Positions 18,641-26,859 of a DNA stretch of 64,000 bases are shown piece after piece (position 1 is the stretch's first letter; each line of letters opens with the position of its first letter). The stretch is from the NCBI RefSeq assembly GCF_018889995.1, contig NZ_CP076547.1:2418001-2482000 (forward strand). Direction: 5' to 3'. A model generated the notes under the pieces. It ran no database searches. It saw only the letters and a list, made by a program, of their open reading frames with translations, and was not told the origin of the DNA. The translations under genes and the position numbers were made by a program. The DNA is from Subtercola sp. PAMC28395 (GTDB taxonomy: Bacteria > Actinomycetota > Actinomycetes > Actinomycetales > Microbacteriaceae).

Positions 18641-18678
18641 AGTACATTTATCCAAACTCAGTTGGCGGGAGTAGGTCG

Positions 18679-18700
18679 GGGAGCTGAACCGGAGGTGAAC
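18679..18700 (-). promoter_or_regulatory. PHO-box-like direct repeat before the DUF916 unit
   Basis: On the minus strand two adjoining 11-bp units read GTTCACCTCCG (18700-18690) and GTTCAGCTCCC (18689-18679). They match the actinobacterial PhoP-binding unit (GTTCA followed by a C/T-rich half) and are 39 bp upstream of the proposed start. Regulation by a PhoR-PhoP system is inferred. Confidence 0.7.
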
Positions 18701-18731
18701 AAGGGGCGCCCAGCGGTTCTGCTGTCACCCC

Positions 18732-18761
18732 AAAAGGAGGGGCCGCTTGCGCGACCCCTCC
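18732..18761 (-). terminator. Intrinsic terminator after the WxL gene
   Basis: On the minus strand GGAGGGG (18761-18755) pairs with CCCCTCC (18742-18736), with an inner CGC/GCG pairing around a GCAA loop, followed by TTTT (18735-18732). It lies 27 bp past the WxL stop and separates two transcription units. Confidence 0.85.
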
Positions 18762-18787
18762 CCTGGTTCAGTTCTGTGGAGCGGGTG

Positions 18788-19873
18788 TTACTTCGAAGCC
18801 AGCGTGACGGTGAGCTTCGCGGTGTAGGTACCAGCCGGCGTGTTGGCGGGAGCGACAAGCGTCAGTCCAGCGTCGAGGTCGGTTGCGGCGATCGCGGTGC
18901 CTGCGGCAGCGCTTGCGAACGGCGCCGGGTTGACGGCGGAGCCGGCGACCTGGGCTGCTGCGAGGGTGACGCCGGCAGGAAGCGTGGTGCCGGCTGCGGC
19001 CTTGGCCGCGACACCGAGCTGCTTCTTGTCGATCGTCTTGGTGTTGTCAGCCGTGTTGGTGAAGTTCGTGACCGAGGTGGTCAGGTCCCAACCCTTGGCG
19101 GTGACGACGCGGGTGTCCTGAACGGTGAACTTACCGAGGTCACCGGTCGAGGTCGAGAGCTGGTTGACCAGGGTCGCTGCACCAAGGGTGGTGGTGGAGC
19201 TGGCCGGCGCGACCAGGTTCAGGGTGCCATCCTGCGCGGCAATGGTGGTAGCCGACAGGTTCTGGTCGAAGGTACCGCTCGCGGGCGGCGGCGGGGTGAC
19301 GACGCCCGTGACGTACGGGGTCCAGAGGCCGGTGCCGGCTTCGATGCTGATGGTCGTGTAGTACACAGCATTCGACGCGATGTTCACGCCGTTGTCCTTG
19401 GTGAACGCAACGCCGAGGCTGTAGTTTCCACCAGCGGACTTGACTGCCGCCTGGCCGGGGAGGCCGTTGATCATGGCGTCGAGCTCGCCTGCGGGGAGCA
19501 GCACGGTCTTGGCGGCAGGGTCAGCGAACGCGCTCGGTGCGAACGACGAGTACGAAGCGGGGGTCCGCTCGGTGCCGAGCGCGGTGACGAACACCTTGAC
19601 GCCGGTGGCGTCGGCCGGGCCGGTGAAGTAGTTCGCGAAGTCGTTCACTGCACCGACGACCGGTGAACCGGAGACGTCGTCGCTGTAGTTGAGAACGGTA
19701 CCCGCAACCACGGGTGCGCCGGTGCCGGAGTCGACGAGGTAGTAGGCACCTGTCGAGCCGACGGGAGCGGGCGGCACGCCGGGTGCTGCCTGGGCAGTCA
19801 GCGACGTCGCGCCGATGAGCGCGCCGGCGATGATGCCGACTGATGCCAAACGAATGGCATTCTTCTTGATCAT
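18788..19873 (-). CDS. WxL-domain surface protein
   Basis: 361 residues. Signal peptide at 1-29 (MIKKNAIRLASVGIIAGALI..., cleavage after AQAA). The C-terminal third has both WxL hallmarks: the proximal motif GKFTVQDTRVVTAKGWDLTT with W262-D-L264, followed by VTNFTN, and the distal motif GLTLVAPANTPAGTYTAKL ending at the last residue. WxL domains attach proteins non-covalently to peptidoglycan in Firmicutes. The N-terminal region is an unrecognised secreted domain rich in Ala, Thr and Gly. AAAGG lies 7 nt before the ATG at 19873. It is last in a unit with two upstream binding-protein genes and is followed by a strong terminator. Confidence 0.87.
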   Translation of the reverse strand: MIKKNAIRLASVGIIAGALIGATSLTAQAAPGVPPAPVGSTGAYYLVDSGTGAPVVAGTVLNYSDDVSGSPVVGAVNDFANYFTGPADATGVKVFVTALGTERTPASYSSFAPSAFADPAAKTVLLPAGELDAMINGLPGQAAVKSAGGNYSLGVAFTKDNGVNIASNAVYYTTISIEAGTGLWTPYVTGVVTPPPPASGTFDQNLSATTIAAQDGTLNLVAPASSTTTLGAATLVNQLSTSTGDLGKFTVQDTRVVTAKGWDLTTSVTNFTNTADNTKTIDKKQLGVAAKAAAGTTLPAGVTLAAAQVAGSAVNPAPFASAAAGTAIAATDLDAGLTLVAPANTPAGTYTAKLTVTLASK

Positions 19874-19910
19874 TTCTAGCCTTTCAGAGGTGTTGAGAGT
19901 GAAGGGGGAA

Positions 19911-21026
19911 CTAGGAGAGGTTTGCACGCTGGGTAGCGGTGGTCGACGGTGCGAGGAAGCCGAACTTCTTCTTCACGGCGCCGGCGGTTGCCGGGCTCGA
20001 GCCGAAGTTGGTGAGGCTCTTCGAAACGGTCGGGTTCACGAGCGAAGCCAGGCCGGCGTCGTACGTTGCGCTGGTCGAGTCGACGCGAGCGAACTCGACG
20101 ACGATGTAGGTGTCGCGGCCGAACGTGGTGTTGGCGTAGAACGGAGCGTCAGGAACGAGCGCGGTGCCCGAACCGGTGAAGGCTACAACGCCGCCGATGG
20201 CGCCGAGCGAGACGCCCGAGCCCGCGATGGTGTTGGTGCCGGTGGCGCCGTTGGACTGGGCGATCCAGCTGGCAGCCGAGAAGGGAACGATCTGGATCGT
20301 GTTCGCGGCGGGGGTCAGCTGGGTGGCGTCGTTCTCCTGCAGGGTGGTGGTTGCAGCATCCGGAACACCGGCAGGTGCGTTGCCGACGCCGAGAGCGCCG
20401 ACCCAGAACTTGCGGGTTCCCGAGCCATCCTGGGGAAGACGGGGAACAACGGTGACGCCACCGACGGAGGTGAGCGTTCCGTTGTAGAGCGAGGTCAGGT
20501 CAGCGGCGCTGAGGGTGTCGATGCCTGCAGCAGAGGTGACGCCGGCGCCGAACTTGTACGCGTACGAAACAGCGTCACGTGAGAACGGCACGTAGAGAAG
20601 CGGGCCCGTCGGGTTGGCCGAGGGGCCGCTTGATGAACGAGCGAGGTCGACCTGGCCCGTGATGGACTTGGTGAGACCGTTCTTGACCCAGTTGGCACCG
20701 TCGATGGAGCGGCTGAGAGCCTTGACTCCGTCGCCCGAACCCGAGGGGCGGCCGAAGGTCGGGCCAGCAGGCTTGACCTGGATGGCGTTCGAACCGAAGG
20801 CGTCGTAGGAACCGATCGAGGAACCCGAAGCGGTGACGCGAACGCTCGCGCCACTGATCGAGGTGCCGTTGGCCAGAGCGTTGACTGCATCCTGAAGGGT
20901 GTCGGAACCGACCAGCACGTAGCTGTTGGAGACAGGCTCCGCGTAAGCGGCGGGAGCGGAGAAAGCGATGCCGGCAACGGCGACGCCCAGAGCTGCTGCA
21001 ACTGCAACAACCTTATTGATCTTCAC
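19911..21026 (-). CDS. Secreted periplasmic-binding-protein-like (PstS-like) protein
   Basis: 371 residues with a signal peptide (about 1-29, ending AYA-EP). The mature part resembles PstS-type binding proteins: YVLVGSDTLQDAVNAL at its start, then SYDAFGSNAIQVKPAG, QVDLARSSSGPS, LLYVPFSRDAVSYAYKFG, LSAADLTSLYNGTL, and PQDGSGTRKFW at the position of the ligand-binding RSDGSGT loop. There is no lipobox and no C-terminal membrane helix, so it should be freely secreted or held by a partner. GTG start with AAGGA 9 nt upstream. It lies between the 867-residue binding-like protein and the WxL gene. The ligand is not deducible; phosphate is suggested only by context. Confidence 0.82.
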   Translation of the reverse strand: MKINKVVAVAAALGVAVAGIAFSAPAAYAEPVSNSYVLVGSDTLQDAVNALANGTSISGASVRVTASGSSIGSYDAFGSNAIQVKPAGPTFGRPSGSGDGVKALSRSIDGANWVKNGLTKSITGQVDLARSSSGPSANPTGPLLYVPFSRDAVSYAYKFGAGVTSAAGIDTLSAADLTSLYNGTLTSVGGVTVVPRLPQDGSGTRKFWVGALGVGNAPAGVPDAATTTLQENDATQLTPAANTIQIVPFSAASWIAQSNGATGTNTIAGSGVSLGAIGGVVAFTGSGTALVPDAPFYANTTFGRDTYIVVEFARVDSTSATYDAGLASLVNPTVSKSLTNFGSSPATAGAVKKKFGFLAPSTTATQRANLS

Positions 21027-21140
21027 TGTGGGGATTCCTTTCGGGAGGGTTAACCGAGCAACGGCAGGCGCAGTCGCATCGACTTGGTGCGAGCGGCGTC
21101 AATCGTTGCCGTCGTTCGCGGGTGCCAAGAATGTGGGGCA

Positions 21141-23744
21141 TCATCGTCTTCTCCTGATGCGGGAGACGAAGGGAACAGCCAGCGCGAACCCGAGGCCGGC
21201 GATGATGCTCGCTGGCAGGGCTGCGGGGAGTGCTCCCGACGTGGGGTCGGCCGGGGTGGGGTCTCCGAGTAGTGGTTTTGCCGCGGCGCCAGTGGGCGCG
21301 GGGTCGGTCGGGGTCGAGACGGGCTGGGCAGCGACGGGCGCGACCTGCGAAGAAGAAGTGCCGGCCGACGAGCTCTGCACGGGTTTCGTCGTGGTCTGTG
21401 CTGCGGACGTCGCGGAGGGGCTGGGAGTCGGTGTCGCCGTGGTGGGCAGCGCCCCGCCGATCGTTGTCGCGGCAGCCAGCGCCTGGGTCTTCCAGGCGTC
21501 GGGGATCGGAGCATAGCCATCGGGAAGCTGGCCGAGCGCTGTACCAGAGACCTGTCCGGCACCCACCGCATACCGGATGAACGCGGCGTAGTCCTTGCGG
21601 ATGGAGGTCGGGTCTGTGGCCGTCGGGTCCTTCATGCCTGCGTTCACCGCCGCATAGACGGGCATCGTCAGCGGGTATGCCGTCTGGGCAGCCTTGGCTG
21701 AGTCAGACGCAGGGTCGAATCCCACTACCTGGGCCTGTTTCGGGTCGGTCGTCATAGCTGCAGCGGCTGCCGTCAACGAGTCGGTCGTCGCAGTCACATA
21801 GTTGCCAGCCGGGTTACGGAGGGCCGCAGTGAACAGCTGGTACTTCGCGGCGGATGCTGAGCTCGTGATGCCGAGGACCTTCTGTAGGCCCGGCAGGTTT
21901 CGTGCCGCCTTGCTGTACTTCGGCGGTGGCCCCGGGTCATAGCTTCCGTAGTCCTGGCCGTCGCCTCTCAGCACGGCAAGGCCGCCTGCATCGAGGCTGT
22001 TTGTGTAAGGTCGCCAGGTCACGAGATTGAGAGCGGGTTCGGAGGCCGTGGCTGCTCGCTCGATGGGGCTGGGCTTCGGAAAACTGTCGGTGGGGAGCGC
22101 GAGTCCGACACCAGTCGGGTTGAGATCGGGGTTCGTGGATGCCCACGGGTTGACCTTCATGCCCCAGGGATCTGGTACGCCGTTCAGGAAGTCAACGGCG
22201 TCCTTGTCGCTCATGACGTACTTCCAGACAGCAGATGCCGCGTCGGAGTGCCCCAGAGGCTCGAGCATGTCTGCGATTGCCGCGTCGGCGATGCTCTGGC
22301 AACCCCACTCCGGGCCGTTGATCTCGATGAACTCTTTGTCCCACGTGATGTTCCTGGCGTTCGGGCCTGGGTTCGGCGGGCTCGTGTAGCCGACTTCAGA
22401 CTTGTCGGCCCCGTTGGGCAGGGAGTCGTAGTAGGAATAGCTCAGAAGTTTTGCCACAAGGCGCGGTGTCAACTTGAGCTCCGTGAACGGCAGCTGGTTC
22501 TGGGACTTGTAGGCGGCCAGATCAGTGGCGGAGACGCCGGGGCACGTCGATTTCACACTCCTGTCGATGGCAAAGGCGATCGTGACACCACTCAGTGCAA
22601 CGGGCGCGTAGGTCAGTGAATCGGTTCCATCGGTCTGAAGAGCGCTCGAGGTCAGCGCGAGAGGCTGGGGGTCGGTGCTGTTCGCGGCCGTGGCCGCGTC
22701 GGTTTCGGGCTGCCCGATGAGCGCATAGGTCGCTCCGCCTGCGGCGGTGCAGAGTTGTGGCTGCCACGATCGCACGGCACCTTCGATCAGCTGGCTTCCG
22801 GCCAGTTGCCTGACGGCCGAGCCGAGGGTGCAACGGAGCCCCACCGGCTGGAAGTCAAGCTTGACCGCCAGCTTGTGTTTCCACACGTTGAAGTCGAGCC
22901 CTGACTGCTTCGTTCCGACGACCGTCGACCCGGGATCATTTTGACCCCGCGGGAGGATGACAAGCCAGCACGGCGTTCCAGACACGACGCCTCCGGTCGT
23001 TACCGGGGTTCCACAGCCAAGACCGGAGGCCTGCGTGGCCGTCTGCATTTCGAACTTGATAGACCCGTCGCCGTTGGGCCCGGAACCGGCCCAGCTGACC
23101 TCGTTCGTCGTCAGCTTCGTGAAGTACTGGTTGTTGGCCGGGTCCGTGGCATTCGGCACGAACTTGCTGTCCTGGACGAGAGCTACAGTCTTTGTTGCAT
23201 CATCGCCTGGATACGGTTTGAACGGCACAGACGTCATGCCTGAGGTGAAGTCGCCGGCAGGTACGGTGTATAACTTGTCTTCTGCCGCGGCAACGTCGCC
23301 GGGCTGGATATTCGTGTAGCGCGCCGCACCGGTGGTGCCGAAGCTCCCGTACTGGCATGTGGTCCGGTCGGGCTGCGAGGCGTCAAGAGGATCGTTGCCC
23401 CAGCACTGCATGACCTGGAGATAGTCGCCGCCTCCACTGCCGCCACCGGGAGGTGACGAGAGCTTGCCACCCGTCCAGCTCACCTTGATGCCCTGGGCCT
23501 GCAGGTCTTTCGTCTGCGAGACGGTCACCTTCAGATCAGGGAGGGGTGCGGTGCCTGATTTGTCCTGGTCAGCGACCGACACGGTGACTGCACTCGATAC
23601 GGATGCCTGTGCTGACGTCGCTGGGATCACCACGCCACCCAGCGTCACGATCGCCCCGACGGCGATGCCGCCGATGATGCCAGAGAGCCCCGACTGAACG
23701 AGGGTTCGGCGCCGCGACTGGCAGTGACGGGGGGCTGAAGACAA
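21141..23744 (-). CDS. Large surface protein with binding-protein domain and C-terminal anchor
   Basis: 867 residues. Arg-rich signal sequence (LVQSGLSGIIGGIAVGAIVT, cleavage near SAQA). An N-terminal beta domain holds SQTKDLQAQGIKVSWTGG and LQVMQCWGNDP with a Cys pair. A long PstS-like region follows (YAPVALSGVTIAFAIDRS, LTPRLVAKLLSYSYYD). A Ser/Thr/Pro linker leads to a membrane helix ending SRIRRRR. I chose the TTG at 23744 because GGAG stands 6 nt upstream and the resulting signal peptide is clean; an in-frame start 38 codons earlier gives an implausible N terminus. A PHO-box-like repeat with a possible -10 precedes it. The ligand is unknown; polymer-bound phosphate would be a guess. Confidence 0.82.
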   Translation of the reverse strand: MSSAPRHCQSRRRTLVQSGLSGIIGGIAVGAIVTLGGVVIPATSAQASVSSAVTVSVADQDKSGTAPLPDLKVTVSQTKDLQAQGIKVSWTGGKLSSPPGGGSGGGDYLQVMQCWGNDPLDASQPDRTTCQYGSFGTTGAARYTNIQPGDVAAAEDKLYTVPAGDFTSGMTSVPFKPYPGDDATKTVALVQDSKFVPNATDPANNQYFTKLTTNEVSWAGSGPNGDGSIKFEMQTATQASGLGCGTPVTTGGVVSGTPCWLVILPRGQNDPGSTVVGTKQSGLDFNVWKHKLAVKLDFQPVGLRCTLGSAVRQLAGSQLIEGAVRSWQPQLCTAAGGATYALIGQPETDAATAANSTDPQPLALTSSALQTDGTDSLTYAPVALSGVTIAFAIDRSVKSTCPGVSATDLAAYKSQNQLPFTELKLTPRLVAKLLSYSYYDSLPNGADKSEVGYTSPPNPGPNARNITWDKEFIEINGPEWGCQSIADAAIADMLEPLGHSDAASAVWKYVMSDKDAVDFLNGVPDPWGMKVNPWASTNPDLNPTGVGLALPTDSFPKPSPIERAATASEPALNLVTWRPYTNSLDAGGLAVLRGDGQDYGSYDPGPPPKYSKAARNLPGLQKVLGITSSASAAKYQLFTAALRNPAGNYVTATTDSLTAAAAAMTTDPKQAQVVGFDPASDSAKAAQTAYPLTMPVYAAVNAGMKDPTATDPTSIRKDYAAFIRYAVGAGQVSGTALGQLPDGYAPIPDAWKTQALAAATTIGGALPTTATPTPSPSATSAAQTTTKPVQSSSAGTSSSQVAPVAAQPVSTPTDPAPTGAAAKPLLGDPTPADPTSGALPAALPASIIAGLGFALAVPFVSRIRRRR

Positions 23745-23791
23745 GGCAAACTCCAAGCGGGAAACCAGCGGTTTCGAAGAGGAACGGCATA

Positions 23792-23835
23792 AAAGTAGGG
23801 GCGGAGAGTGTCGCCCAGATGAACGACGCGAGAAC
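23792..23835 (-). promoter_or_regulatory. PHO-box-like promoter before the large surface-protein gene
   Basis: On the minus strand adjoining 11-bp units read GTTCTCGCGTC (23835-23825) and GTTCATCTGGG (23824-23814). The second fits the Streptomyces PHO unit fully, the first only in GTTC. A TAnnnT -10-like hexamer TACTTT follows at 23797-23792. This would start a transcript separate from pstCAS. Confidence 0.55.
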
Positions 23836-23898
23836 GAGTACCGCTTCGGAGATTTCACAATGGGGCGGGCGATCTGAAGCTTTGTGGCACACCGGAAG

Positions 23899-23928
23899 CA
23901 CCCCCGACAGCACGTGCTCCTGGGGGTG
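23899..23928 (-). terminator. Hairpin after pstS (terminator or attenuator)
   Basis: CACCCCC (23899-23905) pairs with GGGGGTG (23922-23928), with the inner palindrome AGCACGTGCT between them, 21 bp past the pstS stop. On the minus strand it is followed by only a weak T run. It probably reduces read-through from pstCAS into the surface-protein genes. Confidence 0.55.
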
Positions 23929-23948
23929 TTTCAGCAGGGGCGAAAGGG

Positions 23949-25469
23949 CTACTTGCTCCGTTTCAGACGACGTGAGAGAAACGGCGGCAGAACGATCGCC
24001 AGCACCAGCAGCAGGCCGGCCACGATCATCACAATCTGTTGTGAGCCGAAGGCGCTGTCATCCAGCACGAGGGGTTTCGACGCAGCAACTGCGGCCCCCA
24101 CTCCTGACGAACCGCTGACGATGGCGCCATTGGCGTCATACACGGCGGTGTTCGACGCAGCCGCGGCGGCAGCGGAATCCGTAGTGCCCGCGGCAGTGGA
24201 GCCGTCGGCCCCGGCGCCGGTGCTGGCTGCACCGCCAGCACCGGCCGTTGTTGCAGCCGCACTGGCGGTCGGGTCTGGTGTGACCGTGACCCCGGTGGAG
24301 CCGCCCTTGACCTTGGAACAGTCGATTCCTGCGGCGGGTCCACCCGGAATGCGCTTCACCTGTTCGGAGGCGGCGGAGACGAGGTTTGCGGGCAGCGGCG
24401 AATAGCCGAGTGCTGCGGCCTGCTGTTGCCCGTTGCACAGCACATACGTCACGAAGGCAGCGAGAGTCTTTCCCTTGTCATTGGTGAAGATACCCTTCGC
24501 CACGGTCGGGATGATCATGTACGAGTAGCTCGAAAGCGGATACGCAGCGGGGTCGGGGTTGACGTAGACGTCACTGAGGTCCTGTGTCAGGTCTGCATTG
24601 ATCTTCGCTTTGCCGAGCGCGATCGCGACCGCGGAGGCCGTCGGTTCGGCATAGTTGCCCGCTGCATTCAGCACCTTCGCGACCGGAAACTTGGAGTTGA
24701 GCGCGTACGAGTACTCGACGTACGTGATCGCCCCTTCGCCGTAGCCCTGGCTCACATACCCGGCCACACCGAGCGAGCCGCTCTGGAACTTTGCGAAACT
24801 CGCGTTGGGGTACTGCGAGGTGAGCCCACAGCTGTCACCCGGCGCTTCGTTGACGAACGGGCACCACACATCGGAGTGCTGCTTCGCCATCCACAGTGTG
24901 AACTGCGCCGTCGAACCCGAGCCGTCGGAGCGTACGACGGGCACAATCGGCTTGTTGGGCATGGCCAAGCTCGGGTTCGTCGCCTGGATGGCGGGGTCGT
25001 TCCAGTTGGTGATGGCCCCGGTGAAGATCTTCGTGATGGTGGTGCCGTCGAGCTGCAGGTCGGTGACGCGCTTGCCACCGATGTTGAGGTTGTACATGAA
25101 CGACGTGCCCCCGGCCACGATGGGCATGTAGGCGTAATCCGTGGCGTTCTCCGGAGCCGAACCGTCGACCGGCGCGGTCTGGAACGGGATCTCGCTCACC
25201 GCGAAGTCGACAGAGCCGTTGATGAAGTCTGTTCGCCCAGCAGACGAACCCGACGCCGAGTAGTTGACCGTGACGCCGAAGTTCGAGGCGAAGTCCTTGC
25301 GCCACTGGTCGAGCGCGTTCGACGACCACGTCGAACCACTGCCCGAGATGGGCACGTAGGTGTCGGCCGAGGCGCTCTGCGTCGTCACACCACCGACAGC
25401 GCTGACGAGCAGAACCGCGAAGGCCGAAGCCGCGGTGAAGAAACGAAGGAATCGGATGCGCGGCGTCAC
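23949..25469 (-). CDS. pstS: Phosphate-binding protein PstS, membrane-anchored
   Basis: Extracellular phosphate receptor of the Pst importer. Signal peptide about 1-35 (cleavage after SASA) with no lipobox cysteine. Phosphate-site motifs are present: ISGSGSTW (41-48), GSSAGRTDFINGSVDFAVSE and VVRSDGSGSTAQF. Mature PstS ends near residue 375; a 100-residue Ala/Thr/Gly linker and a membrane helix (about 479-498) followed by RRLKRSK then tether it. A C-terminal membrane anchor instead of lipidation is unusual for PstS. The start overlaps the pstA stop (ATGA). The order pstC-pstA-pstS differs from the common pstS-first order. Confidence 0.95.
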   Translation of the reverse strand: MTPRIRFLRFFTAASAFAVLLVSAVGGVTTQSASADTYVPISGSGSTWSSNALDQWRKDFASNFGVTVNYSASGSSAGRTDFINGSVDFAVSEIPFQTAPVDGSAPENATDYAYMPIVAGGTSFMYNLNIGGKRVTDLQLDGTTITKIFTGAITNWNDPAIQATNPSLAMPNKPIVPVVRSDGSGSTAQFTLWMAKQHSDVWCPFVNEAPGDSCGLTSQYPNASFAKFQSGSLGVAGYVSQGYGEGAITYVEYSYALNSKFPVAKVLNAAGNYAEPTASAVAIALGKAKINADLTQDLSDVYVNPDPAAYPLSSYSYMIIPTVAKGIFTNDKGKTLAAFVTYVLCNGQQQAAALGYSPLPANLVSAASEQVKRIPGGPAAGIDCSKVKGGSTGVTVTPDPTASAAATTAGAGGAASTGAGADGSTAAGTTDSAAAAAASNTAVYDANGAIVSGSSGVGAAVAASKPLVLDDSAFGSQQIVMIVAGLLLVLAIVLPPFLSRRLKRSK

Positions 25470-26851
25470 TGAGACGTCTCCTCGCTGTTGTTCGTGGTCA
25501 CGTGGGTCGTGGGTGCTTGTGTGGGAGGTGCGGAGCTCGGGGGCGCAGGGGCCGCGGGCTGTGTGGCCTCGACGTTCTGGGCGAGGGCGTACTTCATGAC
25601 GGTGATGCGCTGCAGGTCATCCGCTGACTGCTGGGCGACCCGGCGGCGCTGGCCGTCGGAGAGCTGCCCTGGGCCCTTGCCACCGATGAGGCGCGCAACG
25701 ATGAACAGCAGAAGAACGAGCGAGATCAGCACGGCCGCCGTGCCGAACCCCCGCGCGATCATGGTGGGCTGGGGCGACTTGACGAAGTCGAACACCTGCA
25801 ATGGCAGGGAGATCATCGGGCCCTCGAACGGGTTGAGGTTCATCACGGCCGTGATGCCCGAGGTGAGCAGCACGGGCGAGGTCTCGCCGATGCCTCGTGC
25901 AGTGCCCAGGATGACCGCGGTGACGAGGCCCGAACGTGCCGTCGGCAGCACGACCTCCCAGACTGTTCGCCAGCGGGTCGACCCGAGGGCGTAGGCGGCC
26001 TCGCGCAGGTTGCCCGGTACGAGCCGGAGCACGACATCGGAGGCGCGGATGATGATCGGCAGCATCATCACCGCGATGGCGATTGCGGCGGCGAACCCCG
26101 AGCGCTGGTGAGTGAAGAGCTGGATGACGGCGGCGTAGACGAACAGGCCGGCGACGATCGACGGCAGCGCAGTCATGGCGTCGGAGATGGTGCGCACGAA
26201 GCGGGCGAATTTGCCGCCGATCTCGTTGAGGAACACCGCTGTGGTGATACCGAGCGGAATCGTGATCAACAGAGCAATGGAGATCTGGATGAGCGTGCCC
26301 ACGATTGCGTGAGCGATACCTCCCACGTCGAGACCGTCGAGCGGGCCGGCGAACTGCATCGTCTGGGTGAAGAAATTCATGTGCGGCAGGGCTTCGAGGC
26401 CGCGGCTCACCGTGAAGATGACGACGAAGACGAGCGCGCTGAACAGCACGGTGCCGGCGCTGATGAGCAGAACCGTGAGCACGCGGTCCTTGACCTCTTC
26501 ACGGTCGGAGCGAAGAGAGACCAGCAGGATGTAGAAGCCGATGAAGGAGATGAAGGCCACGACGACCCAGCCGATGGGGCCGGTGAGCGGGGTGAACCAA
26601 CCGAAGAGCAGGGTGGCCAGGGTGGGGCCGGCCACGAGGGCGCCGATGATGTTGAAACGTTCGTCGAGGGTCGCCTCCCGCAGGCGGCGGCGCGGTGCGG
26701 GCTCGGTGGGAGCGGCCTCGTGCACGTGGGGAGGAATGAAGGTCAGGCGCGGCCCAGAGTCGAGGTCTTCGTCGTTCTGGGTGCCCTCGCCGAAGCCGTC
26801 GTCGTCGGGGTCGCCCGAAACGGGCTTCTCGAAAGTGGTGATGGTGGTCAT
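25466..26851 (-). CDS. pstA: Phosphate ABC transporter permease PstA, extended
   Basis: Membrane channel subunit of the phosphate importer. 461 residues against about 280-300 for typical PstA. The permease core is clear: GIAHAIVGTLIQISIALLIT, SDAMTALPSIVAGLF and the coupling loop EAAYALGSTRWRTVWEVVLP. Before it lie a 60-residue cytoplasmic N terminus and two additional predicted helices (FNIIGALVAGPTLATLLF and WVVVAFISFIGFYILL). After it comes a roughly 65-residue Pro/Ala/Thr-rich cytoplasmic tail. The gene starts 8 bp after pstC and overlaps pstS. The extra parts match the theme of elongated tails in this locus (PstB and the pseudo-sortase). Confidence 0.95.
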   Translation of the reverse strand: MTTITTFEKPVSGDPDDDGFGEGTQNDEDLDSGPRLTFIPPHVHEAAPTEPAPRRRLREATLDERFNIIGALVAGPTLATLLFGWFTPLTGPIGWVVVAFISFIGFYILLVSLRSDREEVKDRVLTVLLISAGTVLFSALVFVVIFTVSRGLEALPHMNFFTQTMQFAGPLDGLDVGGIAHAIVGTLIQISIALLITIPLGITTAVFLNEIGGKFARFVRTISDAMTALPSIVAGLFVYAAVIQLFTHQRSGFAAAIAIAVMMLPIIIRASDVVLRLVPGNLREAAYALGSTRWRTVWEVVLPTARSGLVTAVILGTARGIGETSPVLLTSGITAVMNLNPFEGPMISLPLQVFDFVKSPQPTMIARGFGTAAVLISLVLLLFIVARLIGGKGPGQLSDGQRRRVAQQSADDLQRITVMKYALAQNVEATQPAAPAPPSSAPPTQAPTTHVTTNNSEETSQ

Positions 26852-26859
26852 CTGCGCGC

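Noticed and set aside
23745..23858. 38-codon upstream extension of the large binding-like protein
   Set aside because: It covers the -10-like hexamer and gives an implausible leader; the TTG at 23744 has GGAG at the right distance.
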